Positions 1 through 12,683 of a DNA stretch of 64,000 nucleotides are shown piece after piece (within the stretch, counting starts at the first letter, position 1; every line of letters begins with the position of its first letter). The notes below the pieces were generated by a model. The model had not been told where the DNA came from. It did no database searches and was given only the letters and a program-made list of their open reading frames with translations. Source of the DNA: Pinus tabuliformis (lineage: Eukaryota > Streptophyta > Pinopsida > Pinales > Pinaceae); the NCBI GenBank assembly GCA_031772625.1, contig CM062813.1, forward strand, positions 697,386,420 through 697,450,419, read 5' to 3'. A program made the position numbers and the translations under genes.

Positions 1-399
1 GTTGCTTTTGTGATTGATTGAGTTAACCTCATGCAACTCATCCAATCTCAGTTCTAGAACTCGAGACTCAACACTAGTTATTTTCCTCAATTAACTCGCA
101 CTAAAAGACAAATAACTCAACCTTCCACTTCAACACATTAGTTAATTGCTTCATAACTCACCCTAACTTTTACGAATGAATCCTAAATTATAGGAATTTG
201 TCCCAACTTATAGGGAACTCGATTATCCTGAAGAAGGAACTCGTTGGGACTTCTTTGACTAAGGCACAAGTCAAAGAATCCTTTGTCGCTACTATTTTCA
301 ATACTTTGTGCCCATAGACCCATGGTATTTTGATGACCCATGGTATTGCACCCTTTGGAAAAGTATAAGTACAAGGGTGAGTGATTCATTCTTGTGATT
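1..399. other. Unassigned sequence left of the minisatellite
   Basis: I see no gene here. The stretch is mixed-composition DNA leading into a minisatellite. It may be part of an old LTR, but no termini or coding similarity are visible. Confidence 0.4.
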
Positions 400-700
400 G
401 ACAAGAGAGCATCTTGTGGAGGAGAAGGTTGAGTAGGTCTTAGACCCCTTGAGAGTTGAGAGGGCCTTTGGAGGCGGTTGGCAAGAGAGCATCTTGTGGA
501 GGAGAAGGTTGAGTAGGCCTTAGAGCCCTTGAGGACTTGCGGAAGGTTGTTGGCAAGAGAGCATCTTGTGGAGGAGAAGGTTGAGTAGGCCTTAGAGCCC
601 TTGAGGGCTTGCGGAAGGTTGTTGGCCAGAGAGCATCTTGTGGAGGAGAAGGTCGACACCGAGTAGGCCGAGATCTGTTGAGGGTAGAGAGGGCTTGTGG
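400..700. repeat. Minisatellite, four units, core period 72 bp
   Basis: Four tandem units begin at 400, 480, 552 and 624. Each starts with a near-identical block (RR-CAAGAGAGCATCTTG type) followed by GTGGAGGAGAAGG. The two central units are both exactly 72 bp and differ by only a few bases; the outer ones are diverged (first about 80 bp). Because 72 is divisible by three, the minus strand stays open across 183-659 and shows a 24-residue peptide repeat. I take this as a consequence of the period, not as a gene. Confidence 0.85.
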
Positions 701-836
701 TGTGAAAATTTCACTATTGAAATCCTATTGCAACAACTAGAATTATTTCTTATAACTGTTAATTAAATCAATTGTTTATTGCTACGACAACATTGAAATA
801 TTACACTGCAATCTTCATAAATAAATTTTGGTAGCT
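701..836 (-). mobile_element. Truncated LTR end of copia-like family A
   Basis: The sequence begins TGTGAAAATTTCA, like the LTR starting at 1,800, and follows it with many differences for about 130 bp. It then jumps into the gag region at 837. It is the outermost piece of a minus-strand LTR-internal-LTR-internal-LTR arrangement. Confidence 0.6.
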
Positions 837-1799
837 TGTCTCTGCCTAATATACGTTGGACAAAAACTTGCCACTCCTCAGAGACATTGTTCAATGCCAA
901 TCTCACCTCTGTTGGTTGAGGCGCTGCCCCAACAACTACAAGTTGGTCTCGGACCTCTTGAATCCTGGTGAGGAAGGTATTTATGCTTCCCCCTTTTGCA
1001 TCCTGATGCGTCTAAGCTTTTCTTCGAGGAACATCTTCCGCTTCTCAGAAGTTCCCTAATATAGTGTGGAGAGAACAACCCACATATCTTTGGCAGTATC
1101 CTTGCCAGCTATGTGTGCGACTATATGGTCTCGGACTCTATTTAGGATCAACTGCTTTGCCTTTGCCATTTGCTTCTTGTATTATTTCAGCTGATCCGCA
1201 TCCTTGGGAACTGCCACAACACTGTCTATGTAGAGCTTCAAGCCATATTCATCCAACAAGGACATCCTGGCCTTCCAGATTACGTAGTTGGAGGAACCCT
1301 CCAACGTATCTTGATCTCTAAGTCCAGCTGTGGCCATCTCAAAATCTGTCGAAAACTCCCTCTTTTCCTCTGCTTGGTTGTTGCTCTGCTATTCACACTC
1401 CTTTCTGGAATGCACAGATTTGTTCACTGCAACTGCCAATCTGCTTGGAAAAATCGAACTTCTGAGACTCGTAGTTCCCTGAGAGAAATTTTCGCTTTGC
1501 TGTGTGCGCTTTTCTCTTCTACTTGATGTTGGTTCTGCTGCTACAAAACCCTCTGCGTCCAACCAAGGAATCTGCTGAACGAAAATTTGAGTTGCTGCTT
1601 CTCCCTCTGCCTGTGGGAATCACTATTATGGGAAATTCGAACTTTTCTGCCACTTGCAATTGAAAACTGAATTCTTCCCAGCAATTCACATTACTTGGAT
1701 AGACATTGCGCAACACTAGAAAATTTCAGCTTGCTGCTCCCTCTGAACAACGAAATTTTCCTCTTCACTTCTCAATTGCTCACTCACGCTCTGATAACA
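837..1799 (-). pseudogene. Copia-like gag 5' fragment (family A, outer copy)
   Basis: This is a decayed duplicate of 3,837-4,815. Both start with the same GGTAGCTTGTCTCTG-type junction, and both encode, on the minus strand, fragments of a Ty1/copia Gag with stops and frameshifts. The right edge (1,788-1,799) reads on the minus strand as a degenerate TGGTATCAGAGC, the initiator-tRNA-Met primer site usual in copia elements, next to the LTR at 1,800. Only the N-terminal half of gag survives and no pol is present. It arose by tandem rearrangement or by a second insertion of the same family. Confidence 0.65.
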
Positions 1800-2901
1800 T
1801 GTGAAAATTTCATCTATTGCAGCAATTGGAAATTATTCTTCTAACTGTAATTTTAATTTAACAATTTATTTGCCCACACAAACAACGATTAATTCTCTAT
1901 TGCAATTTTCACAAATACACTGCAGAAGAAAATAGTGCTAGAAACTAAGAAAATATTAGCACGCACAATAATATTGACACCGTTATTTTTGGACAATTGT
2001 CCCCGGAAAAATCCAACTTGGGAAAGCCGGTGCAGCAGTGAGGGTTTTTATTATTATGCAACAATGAAATTCTAAGTACAATCTATGGATGCCCAACTTG
2101 TAATCCAAACAACAAGAATATCTGGGCAAAATTATTTGAGGGAACTGCCCTTCTTCCACAAGCAATCCCGAAACAACTTCTCCTTGGAAACTCGTGCTCC
2201 TGTACCCTCTGTGTTAGTCTTTGCATAGACCCTATGACGTCTAGCCTCTGAACTGCCTCTGATGAAGTCGTACTGTCTGTCTCTATTGAGGAAATCGCTT
2301 CTCTGACACTCTGGACTCTTTGCCCAACCCCTGGAAATGAAAACAAATTTCTCTCCAGCGAAATTGAATTGCTTCTCTGAGGAAACTGCGCAGTCCTCTG
2401 CGCTGCCTCACTGGGAATAACTCGACCCCTTGCTGCTGTCTTTTTGGATTTGGAAAACTTCCTCCGGATCACTGTCTCTGCCCCTCATTGTCCTTGGTTC
2501 GATCTCTGGCTCTTCGGCAACTACTGCTGCTCTCTAGAAATTGATTTGCCAAGGAAATTGAACTGCTGGTGTATCTTCTCCAAGTGCTCATCGACTTAAT
2601 ATAATCCTCTGGTGGACCTCCAATGGCCAAGATTAAAACTTAATCGAGGGCTAGGATCATCTTGAAGTCGATCTGTGTGAGTTTCTAGATTATTCTCACC
2701 TTGACTTAATTAATTCTGATTAATTAACCATATTCCCTAAGTTTAGACTTAGGAAATATTTAAAAATATGTTAATCATCTAATTAAGTCATTTCTAGGTG
2801 GAATTTTCAGAAACGATTTCTGGGTATTGGAGATCTCATGTATTTTAGCCTCTCCACCAAATTTCGTGCCTAGAGCACATCTGATGCTACATAAACTAAC
2901 A
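1800..2901 (-). mobile_element. LTR of copia-like family A (middle copy)
   Basis: This LTR runs TGTGAAAATTT...CTAACA, about 1.1 kb. Its left edge abuts a primer-binding-site-like sequence and its right edge abuts a purine-rich tract on the minus strand (plus: CTCCCTCTTAGC). It therefore serves as the 5' LTR of the fragment to its left and the 3' LTR of the element to its right. It aligns with 4,818-7,578 once the insertions there are removed. Confidence 0.75.
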
Positions 2902-4815
2902 CTCCCTCTTAGCGAGGACTGTGTTCTCCCTAGTGCTGCACATCTTGCCAAAAAACCATGTCTCTGTATCACCTCCTGTCACGCTGCTGATGTCTGGCCA
3001 TGCTACCCACCAACCACCGCGCAACTTTGATTTTGCATCTGTGTTGCTGCTGACACTGCCATACTGCTGCCAACTCTACATCTGCACTACAACTCCCTCT
3101 CATCTGTTGTTGCTGCAATTGCAACTTCTGCAACTAAGAAGCATCCGAAATATTGGATCAACTGTGTTTAGTATGATGCATTTGTCTTCTGAGCCCTGAC
3201 TGCTACTAACATCTGCAGTGTCATTGAAGAATCTGCGCCGTTGCCAACTTTGCACTGAGCCACCTGCTCTGCTGTCAACACTGCATTGCGCTTCTCAACA
3301 TCTGACTGCTACTAGTCTGCAATTGTCACTATGGTACTGATTGCATCAACTACCACTGATCCATCCTTCTAGTAAATACTGTGTGCCCCCATAGCTAGGT
3401 AATGATCGATGAGGTGGACTCCTCAAGGACCCTGCCCAATCTCTGTAGCTCTCCGGTGCTACAATTCCAAGTCACCCCACCTCACTCTTGGAGGTATCGC
3501 TGTCATGATTGCGAAGTCTTCCCCTAACTTGGAGGAAAGCTTGTCGATCTCGGTTGACGTTGCCTGCTGGTCCTGCTTCTTTGACTTGTCGTTCTTCCTG
3601 AGAGGACACTGCGTGCTATAGTGATCGAGCTCACCACATTTGAAGCACTTCACCTTTGATAGGTCCTTCCTTCTCTGTTCCCCCTGCCCCTGACTAGGGC
3701 CCTTTGATGAGAGGGCCACATTCTCCTCCTCCTTCACCTCCTTCAGTCCGCAGCTACTGCTGCCACTGATGGAGCACTTTAACAGAGATCACATCAACTC
3801 CCCTGCTGCAAGTTTGATCACATCCTGTCCCATTCTAGTAGCTTGTCTCTGCCTAATATAATTTGGACAAAAACTTGCCACTCCTCAGAGACACTATTTA
3901 GTGCCAATCTCACTAGCTTTGTTAGTTGAGGCGCTGCCCCAACAACTGCAAGTTGGTCTCAGACCTCCTGAATCCTTGTGAGGAAGGGATTTATGCCTTC
4001 CCCCTTTTGCACCCTGATGCATCTTAGTGTTTCTTCTAGGAACATCTTTTGCTGCTTGGACGTTCCCTGATATTGGGTGGAGAGAGCATCCCACATCCCT
4101 TTGGCAGTATCCTTGCCAGCTATGTGTGAGACTATATGGTCTCGAACTCCATCTAGGATCAACTGCTTCGCCTTCGCCATTTCCTTCCTGTATTCTTTTA
4201 GCTGATCTGCATCCTGGGGAACTGCCACAACATTGTCTATGTAGAGCTTCAGGCCATATTCATCCAACAGGAAGGACATCCTGGCCTTCCAGATGACATA
4301 GTTGGAGGAAACCTCCAACATATCCTGATCTCTAAGTCCAGCTGTAGCCATCTCAAAAACTGTTGAAAACTCCCTCTTTCCCTCTGCTTGGCTGCTGCTG
4401 TGCTATTCACACTCCCTTCTGGAGTGCGCAAATTTGGTAGCTGCTACTTCCAATCTGCCTGGAAAAGTTGAAGTTCGGAGACTCAGTTCCCTGAGAGAAA
4501 TGTTCCCTTTGCTATGTGTGCTTTTCTCTTCCACTCGATGCTGGTTCTGCTGTTGCAAAACCCTTTGCATTCGACCAAGGAATCTGCTTAGCGAAAATCT
4601 AAGCTGCTGCTGCTCCCTTTGCCCGCTGGAATCACTATTCTGGGAAATTGAAACTTTTCTGCCACTTGCAATTGAAAATCGAATTCTTCCCAGCAATTCG
4701 CACTACTTAAATAGACATTGCGCAACACCATCAAATTTTGTCCTGCTCCTCCCTCTGAATAACAGAATTTTCCTCTTCGCTTCTAAGCTTCCCGACTGAT
4801 CACTCACGCTCTGGC
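2902..4815 (-). pseudogene. Copia-like internal region with gag (family A)
   Basis: The internal region of a minus-strand LTR element. From 4,351 down to 3,959 an open segment encodes the N-terminal part of a Ty1/copia Gag (UBN2-type, with WDALSTQYQG). A frameshift follows, and at 3,737-3,459 a CCHC zinc knuckle appears (CFKCGELDHYSTQC, at about 3,647-3,606), the usual nucleic-acid-binding end of Gag. Gag would coat the element RNA in virus-like particles. Right after the knuckle the frame is lost. I see no integrase, reverse transcriptase or RNase H between 3,459 and the purine tract at 2,902, so the element is gag-only. The primer site lies at about 4,808-4,819 (minus: TGATGCCAGAGC). It is broken and could move only in trans. 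Confidence 0.75.
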
Positions 4816-5336
4816 ATCAACTGGAAATTATTCTTCTAATTGTTAATTTAATTTAACAATTTATTTGCCCAAAACAACAACGAATAATTCTCTACTGCAA
4901 TTTTCACAAATAAACTGAGAGAATACTAGCACACACAAAATAATATTGACACCGTGATATTTTGAACAATTGTCCCTGAAAAATCCAACTTGGGAAAACT
5001 GGTGCAACAGTGAGGGTTTTTATTATTATGCAGCAGTGAAATTTTGAGTACAATCTATGGATGCCCAACTGGCAATCCAAACAACAAGAAAATCTGGGCA
5101 AAACTATCTGAGGGAATTACCCTTCTTCCACAATCAATACTGACACAACTTCTCCTCAATAGCTCGTCATCCAGGACCATCTGCATCAGCCTCTGCGTTG
5201 CTTTGTGTAGACCTTATGACGTATAACCTCTGAATTGCCTTTGATGAAGTCGTCTTGCCTGTCTCTGTTGAGGAAATCACTTCTCCGACACCCTGGAACG
5301 TCTGCCCGGCCTCTGGAACTGAAAACAAATTTCTCT

Positions 5337-6030
5337 CAGGTCGTATCCATTTGAGATCGTTTCCATTGTCTCTTCAGGTCTTCTCAAACTTTGACCAACT
5401 TCCTCAGATATGTTGATCTGAGATGCCTTGCACTAGGGCCCGTTTTCTTCAGCCCCCCACCAGATCGGACACCATGCAGAAGATCATGGACTTCTTTAGG
5501 GCGCTAGCATCAGTGCAGGGCACCAAAATAACCATTGACCGACCCACAGACACTGAGACCAGATCAGTGTGGTCCCAGGGGGCCTGACCCACCAGATTGC
5601 ACCAACGCTCCAGGATTGGATCCACCCTTGGGAGGTGCCCTAGAACCTCCAGGCGATAGCAGCGACAACCCAATATGCCCACAGGACAACAGACTTTGAC
5701 AAACTTCTCTCAGTTTTCTTCTCTCGACCTCGGATGTTAGGAGTAGGAACTGGACAGGAGACTCCTTCCCTGCTTCTTCTTCTTCTCCTTCTCCTTCTTC
5801 TCCTTCTCTGCTTCATCGCAGTGCTTTGTTTCGAAGCCGAGAGCTTCTAGCTTCTACATTTACATTTACTTAGATTATAGATGTATTTTCTGCTTTTTTA
5901 AAAGAAATGTTAAAGGGGACCGTTTGGTCCACTGGCTTGGCAAGATGTAATCATTGTAACCGACAGTCCCGTTGACCTATTATGGTCATTTGTTGGACAT
6001 TAATAAAATTATCTTATCTTATCTTATCTC
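5337..6030 (+). mobile_element. Retroposon-like insertion with TTATC tail
   Basis: About 690 bp interrupt the LTR; the empty site is visible in the other LTR copy near 2,350. The insert ends in AATAAAATTATC plus repeated TTATC, the short-repeat 3' tail of many LINEs and SINEs. It contains a CTT/CTC-rich tract at about 5,780-5,825. No target duplication longer than a few bases is evident. I read it as the 5'-truncated 3' end of a plus-strand non-LTR element; a SINE is possible. Confidence 0.5.
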
Positions 6031-6336
6031 CAGCTAAATCGAATTGCTTCTCTGAAGCAACTGCGCAGTCCTTTTCGCTGTTTCACTGAGAATAACTCTT
6101 CCCCTTGCTCCTGCCTGTCTGGATCTAGAAAACTTAATCCAGATCACTGTCTCTGCCCCTTACTGTCTTTGCTTTGATCTTTGGCACTCCGGCAACTACT
6201 GTTGCTCTTTGGAAATCGATCTGCCATGGAAATCGAACTACTAGTGTATCTTCTCCAAGTGTCCAATGACTTCTTATTATATTCCTCTGTTGGACCTCCG
6301 ATGGCCAAGTTTAAAACTTAATTGAAGGCTAGGATC

Positions 6337-7323
6337 CAATGTTGCACGAAGCGGGGACGAAACGGGGACGTTTTTTGGAAGCGGGGACGCGGAAGCGTCA
6401 TTTTCCAAAAATCTAGGAAGCAAAGCATTTGCTATATATATATATATATTTTATATATTTTTTGCATTTATATTCAAAACAAACATCCCAAATACCAAAT
6501 TAGTTGTAAAAGACATGAAAACTTGCATATTTTTGCATAAATCAAGATAGATATGGCATCCATGATTCCATTGTAATTACTAGTATGTAGTATGTACATC
6601 AATGATTAATTATTCGAGCATCAACCATCTATATTCTAGCAATTACAAACATACCTCAAATTTTTAAGCATATTATAAAACATAAAACATTTAAGCATAT
6701 TATAAAACATAAAACATAGAGCATATTATGATTTATCTAGCAAGTGAGCAACTGTCAACATTTTTCATGTCCAAAATTCAGATAATAATGTTTACAAAAT
6801 AGGTCACTTGGTCATCGCCAAGCCAAAAAGGTTCAAATTCACAAGCTTACAAGTCTAATGATTAATCTATGACAAAAGTAGTAAATTAATCTCTCCTCCT
6901 TCCACCATGAAGAGAATGTGGCGGCGGGCCTCCACGTGGTGGCAATGAAGAAGATGGTGCCTATGGAAGTTGTGGCACTGAAATTGATGAAGACGAACCC
7001 CCTGTTGTTGGTGTTGAACCATGGAACCTAGGAACCAAGGGACCAGATGGGGGTGGCATCTCAACACGATCATCATCATCCTAGAATCGCTCAAAAAATT
7101 CATAAAAAAAAACATGGAGGAAGCTCGCGATCCGTACGCTTAGTACTCCAAAGCTTGACGCTTCGTATGGCCGAAGCGCCGTCTGAAATGCGTTTCGGGC
7201 ACATGCTTCCTGGAAATTTTATCAGCCCGAAACTCGTTTCGGACGGCGCTTCCCCCACGCATCCGTACGGATCGCAGATCAGGGTTTTGATTCGGGGGGG
7301 GGGGGACGTTTCCTGCAACACTG
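6337..7323. mobile_element. Non-autonomous hAT-like element, copy 1
   Basis: A 987-bp insertion flanked by a perfect 8-bp target duplication CTAGGATC (6,329-6,336 and 7,324-7,331), the hAT hallmark. The empty site is seen in the sister LTR near 2,632. Imperfect terminal inverted repeats read CAATGTTGCACGAAGCGGGG and, from the right end inward, CAGTGTTGCAGGAAACGTCC. The left 250 bp are shared with copies at 39,674 and (inverted) 28,171. The right half is unlike those copies. It has no transposase. Confidence 0.88.
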
Positions 7324-7582
7324 CTAGGATCATCTTGAAGTCAATTTGTGTGAGTTTCTAGATTATTCTCACCTTGACTTAATTAATTATGATTAATTAA
7401 CCATATTCCCTAAGTTTAGACTTAGGAAATATTTAAAAATCGGTTAATAAGTAACCTAATCAAGTCATTTCTAGGTGGAATCTTCAGAAACGATTTCTGG
7501 GTATTGGAGATCTCATGTATTCTAGCCTCTCCACCAAATTTCGTGGCTAGAACACATCCAATGCGATAGAAACTAACAAATC

Positions 7583-8365
7583 ATTCACACATAGAGACAC
7601 CAGGATTGGTCGGAGGCCAGGGCAAAACCCACTACGGGGAAAACCCTTTCAAATTCTTTTGCTTATTAGATTGTCATTGAATGATTCAACAAAGAGAGAG
7701 TACAATGATCCACATCTTCAACCATAAGCTTATCCAGCAAAAACAACTAAACAACATTCATGAGACCCAACAATGTCAATAATCATTGATCAAAAACCCT
7801 GATTCAGGAACCTGTAATCAACTGTCACTGTCTGTAGTCAACTGCCGAACTCTACGGTCAACGAGCGAAAACTTTGGTCAATTGAAAATTCAACCTCTAG
7901 GTCCTAGTCGCATGGAAGATGTGTCATGGATGCGGCTGAAAGGCTTTGGTTGAAATTTCTTCATGACATGCTTGCGACTGCAGTTGAAATTTCTCCATGA
8001 CATGCCTGCTGCAGAAGACCCAAAACCCCAAAAACAAAGATGTGAGCTTCGGACCCTGCAATTTTGGAATTGTGCCAACCAATCTCCGTGAGCTTGCCTC
8101 AAACTTGTGCAAGCCAAATCAAAGAAAAGAATAAAAGAATGCTCCATGATAATCTCCAAATGAGGTTGAGGTCATTTGTATTTATAGCCTTCCAAGGGTG
8201 TCCAATTTGCTTTAGGGCCGACCTGATCAAATATGCGCATGTGGGGCTTAATTCAAGAACACTTTCCCCTATCCAAATTGAGCACTTCAATAGTCAAAAC
8301 TGGTCCTCTTGAAAAGCGGAATCTCGGCCATGGTTGGAATTTGTCATTGAGCTACCAAATTAACA
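7583..8365 (-). mobile_element. 3' LTR of LARD-like element
   Basis: Nearly the same as 12,823-13,602, including the CCACTACGGGGAAAACCC block and the right end CCAAATTAACA. On the minus strand it begins TGTTAATTTGG right after a purine tract (GCTGAAAGGGAG), marking it as the 3' LTR of a minus-strand element. Its left part is truncated where it meets the neighbouring LTR. Confidence 0.7.
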
Positions 8366-11300
8366 CTCCCTTTCAGCTAGGGAGAAATTCCAACTGCATC
8401 ATGTAATCATCACAAGTATCCTGTCATAAAATCATATCTTGTCTCAAGTATCTCGCCATCAAATGTCATCACTGCTCATCTCTTAATTGACTCTGTTCAT
8501 ACGCTGAACATTCTCGAATCTAAGTGAAGAAGAATTTGACATCGGAGGGGAGCTCAATCTACGACCATCTATCCATTGGGGAGCCACTGCTACCACCCGG
8601 AATCATTGCCAGCGGGGAGCCCAATGCTACTACCCAAGAAACATCAACGGGCAGCCAATTCTACGACCCACACCAAAATCGGAGAGCGTAGCTCAATCCG
8701 AAACAACATCAAGGAGCACATCTCAACCTGAAACCACATCAAGGAGCTTAGTCTCGACCCGAAATCTCGTGGGGAAAAATATATCCAACCCCATATCGAG
8801 CAATAGGTGATATAAGGGAGCACATCTCAACCCATCCTATTTCCCACTGATCTTCCCAACAATGACCCTCAAGAGTCATGTGGTAGAACACCTGCATCAT
8901 AATCCAAGCTTGGGTGAGATACCCGACTTACCAAAGGTAAGGATCACACACCCCCAAGCCTCCTCAACCCGTTGGCCAGATGGGGAGGGACAATCCCAAC
9001 AACCTCGACTTGTGGGTATGATGCCAATTGGGGTATACTCTGCATAGACCAAGATAGGGGAAAGAACTGGCTCAGTGTTCTCCATTTGTCCTTCTCTCTG
9101 TAGATCAAAAACATATCGTTGTGCTCATATCTGGTAATCATCATGTCTAAATAAAAGAAATCTCCTGTTCATGCAGGTCATCAAATATATATATATATAA
9201 CAAAAGGATACCTTATTCGTCCTCCCTCTCACAGAGGTAGCAACCATAGGCCTAAGCTTGTCTCGTACAAAAATACTGTCGCAATAAATGAAGACATCTC
9301 AGTCCCAGCTATATACAAGATTGTCTGTCAACCGGATCCCACTGAATATTATCGCAATGTATCCCTGTCATATCCAGAACTTGCTCAAACAACTCTCCAA
9401 AGAACTTCTTCAACCTATATTCCAGCATCATCATACTCAACCTCGATTGTGGTTAGCGCTATAGAATTTTCATCAAAGTATCATGGCAGATCATACTAAG
9501 GGAGCACCTAGATGTGCTCATCTCATCAATAACATCATCAGTACATGCATGCAATCACAACTCATAGAAGAATATCTCAGACCAAAAATTGATCATCCCA
9601 TGCAAATATCTCAAAGGGTAAAACGGCAAATCAATGTGTATGAAGTGGCTCAACATCGATGCTTTAATCAACTTTCTGTTGCCAAGTCAGGTTCAACACT
9701 ATCTCTTCATAACTTCTTGAAATTCAATCGGAGTGCCCAAGGATTCACATTTCCACTTTCTTCAATAGTTTCACAATATAGATTTTCTTTTCCAAACTTC
9801 AAAAAGTAATTCATCATGCCATGATTCGTCATTCCAAACTTCAAAGGCCAACTCCCTCTTACTTTTATCATCAGAGGCTCATTACCTGTCACGAATAGAC
9901 CATTAGCATATAAAACCTAATTCAAAGCCATGCCTTGGACCACTTTTGACGTAGAGGATTGGCTTGGCACATCTTCCTGGCTTCACCATATAACTGCCAA
10001 TGCAGATATACTAGACTCGGGAAACTTGCTTCATACAATGCTTTCTGCAAACATAACACTTGACCAAACCAATATGCTCAGCCTCAAACAAATCAATACT
10101 ATGCAGTCAAATCAACTAAGTCAGCTTATCAAGCCTTAGATGCCAGATCAAAACTAATATCAAAATCATAAAAGTTTATGCCAATATCTCTGTGACAAAT
10201 TTTTCAAACCAAATGTTAGGTGGAGCTCACATCCAAATAACAGGTTACAACCACCTTTTATTTACCAAGCATTGTCCAATCTGACTTTATCAAGCCATCC
10301 TTTTAATCATAGCATGAATCATTTTTTCCACTAAACATGAATGGATATATCAGGGACAATTCATGTAAGTTTCATATATCAAGAATGAGTCATACAAGTT
10401 TCATCCATTCATTGTGAGGTTACTTCATACTGAATCACAATTGTTTATACTTCAACCAATGTGCCAAAGTTAATGAGGCCAATACAAAATCATTATTGAA
10501 TCCCAATATTAGTTATTGAAAGTTACTATGCTCACATAGTATTGTTATTAAGGCAAATCATCAAGTCAAAAACCTTGGTTTGTCATCTCTGTGAATTCAA
10601 TCAATCCATAAGACAAAAACATATGAAGCATCATGTCAATGATTTAAAGCATATTTATGAACTATCAAGCATCATGTCAAAACTCCAAACATTGCTCATC
10701 TATACTAATCAGCGAAATCTTATCAAACCCTTGTGACTGTGATCAAATATTGTCATACACTAGCTTCAATGGTTAAATCATAATGACATATTGATATGCA
10801 TATTTCGGTCACCTGCAAACACAAGTTTAGTCAACCCATTCTTAGTCTCTATAGTAAGTTAAACATTCAAACTTCCCTACTTATAAAACATTCTAATGTC
10901 TGCTACATATTTGTAGTACTGCTATACTCCAGGTGCACTTCTGATTTTGTGCATGAGGCTTCAGATTTTGTGACCTACAAGCACAACCACACCCATCGAC
11001 CATCTTCCATGCTGCTGGAGGCCTATAACCGCTTGCTTAAGCTTGCTTCCATGCAGTTGGGGCTTACAGTAAAGAAAACCCTCTCTTCTCATACCATAAC
11101 TTGCTTCACACCACAATATCAGATATTTGTTTATTTATGTCAGAATACTTCAACAATAAGGAATATTCTATACATTTAATGCACATGATAATAGGCATAG
11201 GGATTCTGAATGGGAAGCTGCTTCAATCATCATCATTCAAAACATCAACCTGTCTATGCATCAATAGAACTGTTAGATCATGAAATCAAACTATATCGGG

Positions 11301-12683
11301 TTCTAATACATATATTCATCATGGACATAACATGTCAGCATCAACTACATCATCATATGTGAACATGATATCAAATTTTCATCAAGCGTTAGAGTCATAT
11401 GATTAAGGCAGCTTACAAGAGTAGCATCATACTTCAAGGATCATAGTCACTACATCACTTCTTTATCATATATTCAATCATCAAATCAAGTCATTCAATT
11501 TTACCATATGTCATAATTACAAAGCCAAGGTCAACAAGGAGATCTTGAGCAATAATCTTATTGTTACACTTTCATCATCATGGTTATCATGCTTATCACA
11601 AACACTATTAATAGTATCAAGCTACCATATATAAGAATCAATGTGCTAGCCTTCTTTAGGATCAAGAAATCCATCATGTCTAAAGTGAAATATGCTTTCC
11701 AAATATCAAGAGCATCAATCAATGTTTCTATGTAGCTTTACCATGACTTAATAAAATGTAAGATACTTGTCTAATACTAAGTGCACCATCTCATCATAAG
11801 TGACCATGAATCAAGCTTTAATATGCATGAGCCATTTGTGAAGGTGATATTCTCATCATACCTTAGGGCTTACCTTGCCATCCAATATTGCAGTTGAAAC
11901 ATAACATTGAAACGAAGCATCATACATACCTTGTAATATTCAAATACCTGTGCACCTTCTTATTTGACATAGGTAGCTGTAGCACTTTGTCAACTTTTCA
12001 TCAGGTGCCTCTTTTACCTTTCCGAGGTTGGCTCTTCTCTTCCTGTACTTAGCCATGATCCTGTAGCTCAAATGATCCTCAAGAAGGATCCACTTATCAC
12101 ATTTCATCAAGAGGTTAGAAGTATTCAAATACTCAAATATACATGCAGGAAATATAAGTAATAATCAAAGCAATAAACTCAAACAGGAATAGAATCACAA
12201 AGAGGTAACATAAATCTAAAAGGTACTTATCTTAATGAGAGGTGAGCTCTCCCTCTTGAACCAACCTTCAAGAGTCATGACTGTCCATTGACCATATAAC
12301 ATTGATGCCTTCAATTTTTCAACCAACTTCATCAACAACCAAGCTTAATTGAGACTATCCCATCTAGGGCTACATCAAATTTGTCACAAGTGCTAGACCA
12401 TCTTCACACGGATCATGCCAGGCTTTCTAAATTGCATATCTCAAATATTTGCCATAAACCAGGGTTTCTTCCAAACCCTAACCTCATAATATCCATCAAA
12501 CCCTAATAACCAAATTGCCTAAGGTTTCTTTCAAACCCTAGAATTCTTTTAGGTCTCCACCATTTTCTCTTGATTCCATCAAAGGTGTCTTCATAGGGGT
12601 GATCTTCAATGATTTTTCTTTAGCTCAGCCCAAAAACCATGTTAAATTTTTCTTAGGGCTATATCGTTCTTTGCTTTGATAAT
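8366..12683 (-). mobile_element. Internal region of LARD-like element, no coding capacity seen
   Basis: These 4.3 kb lie between two related LTRs. I find no gag, protease, integrase, RT or RNase H motif in any frame; the open frames are short and shadow-like. At 8,550-8,850 there are degenerate direct repeats around GGGGAGC-CAAT and AAGGAGCACATCTCAACC. From about 9,250 the DNA is rich in ATCA/CATCA words. Large LTR-flanked non-coding interiors are the definition of LARDs, which depend on an autonomous partner. Confidence 0.5.

Larger units (their letters stand above)
4816..7578 (-). mobile_element. 5' LTR of copia-like family A with two nested insertions
   Basis: Matches the LTR at 1,800-2,901 in three blocks: 4,818-5,336, 6,031-6,336 and 7,324-7,578. 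About the first 25 bp of the LTR are missing at the left. The gaps are filled by a TTATC-tailed insertion (5,337-6,030) and a non-autonomous hAT (6,337-7,323). The right end is CTAACA, as in the other copy. Confidence 0.75.

Noticed and set aside
183..659. 158-codon minus-strand frame with a 24-residue repeat
   Set aside because: It is explained by a 72-bp minisatellite whose period divides by three; no start context, promoter or known domain was seen.
7262..7360. Short frame across the G12 run as a gene
   Set aside because: It crosses the terminal repeat and the target duplication of the non-autonomous hAT and has no domain.
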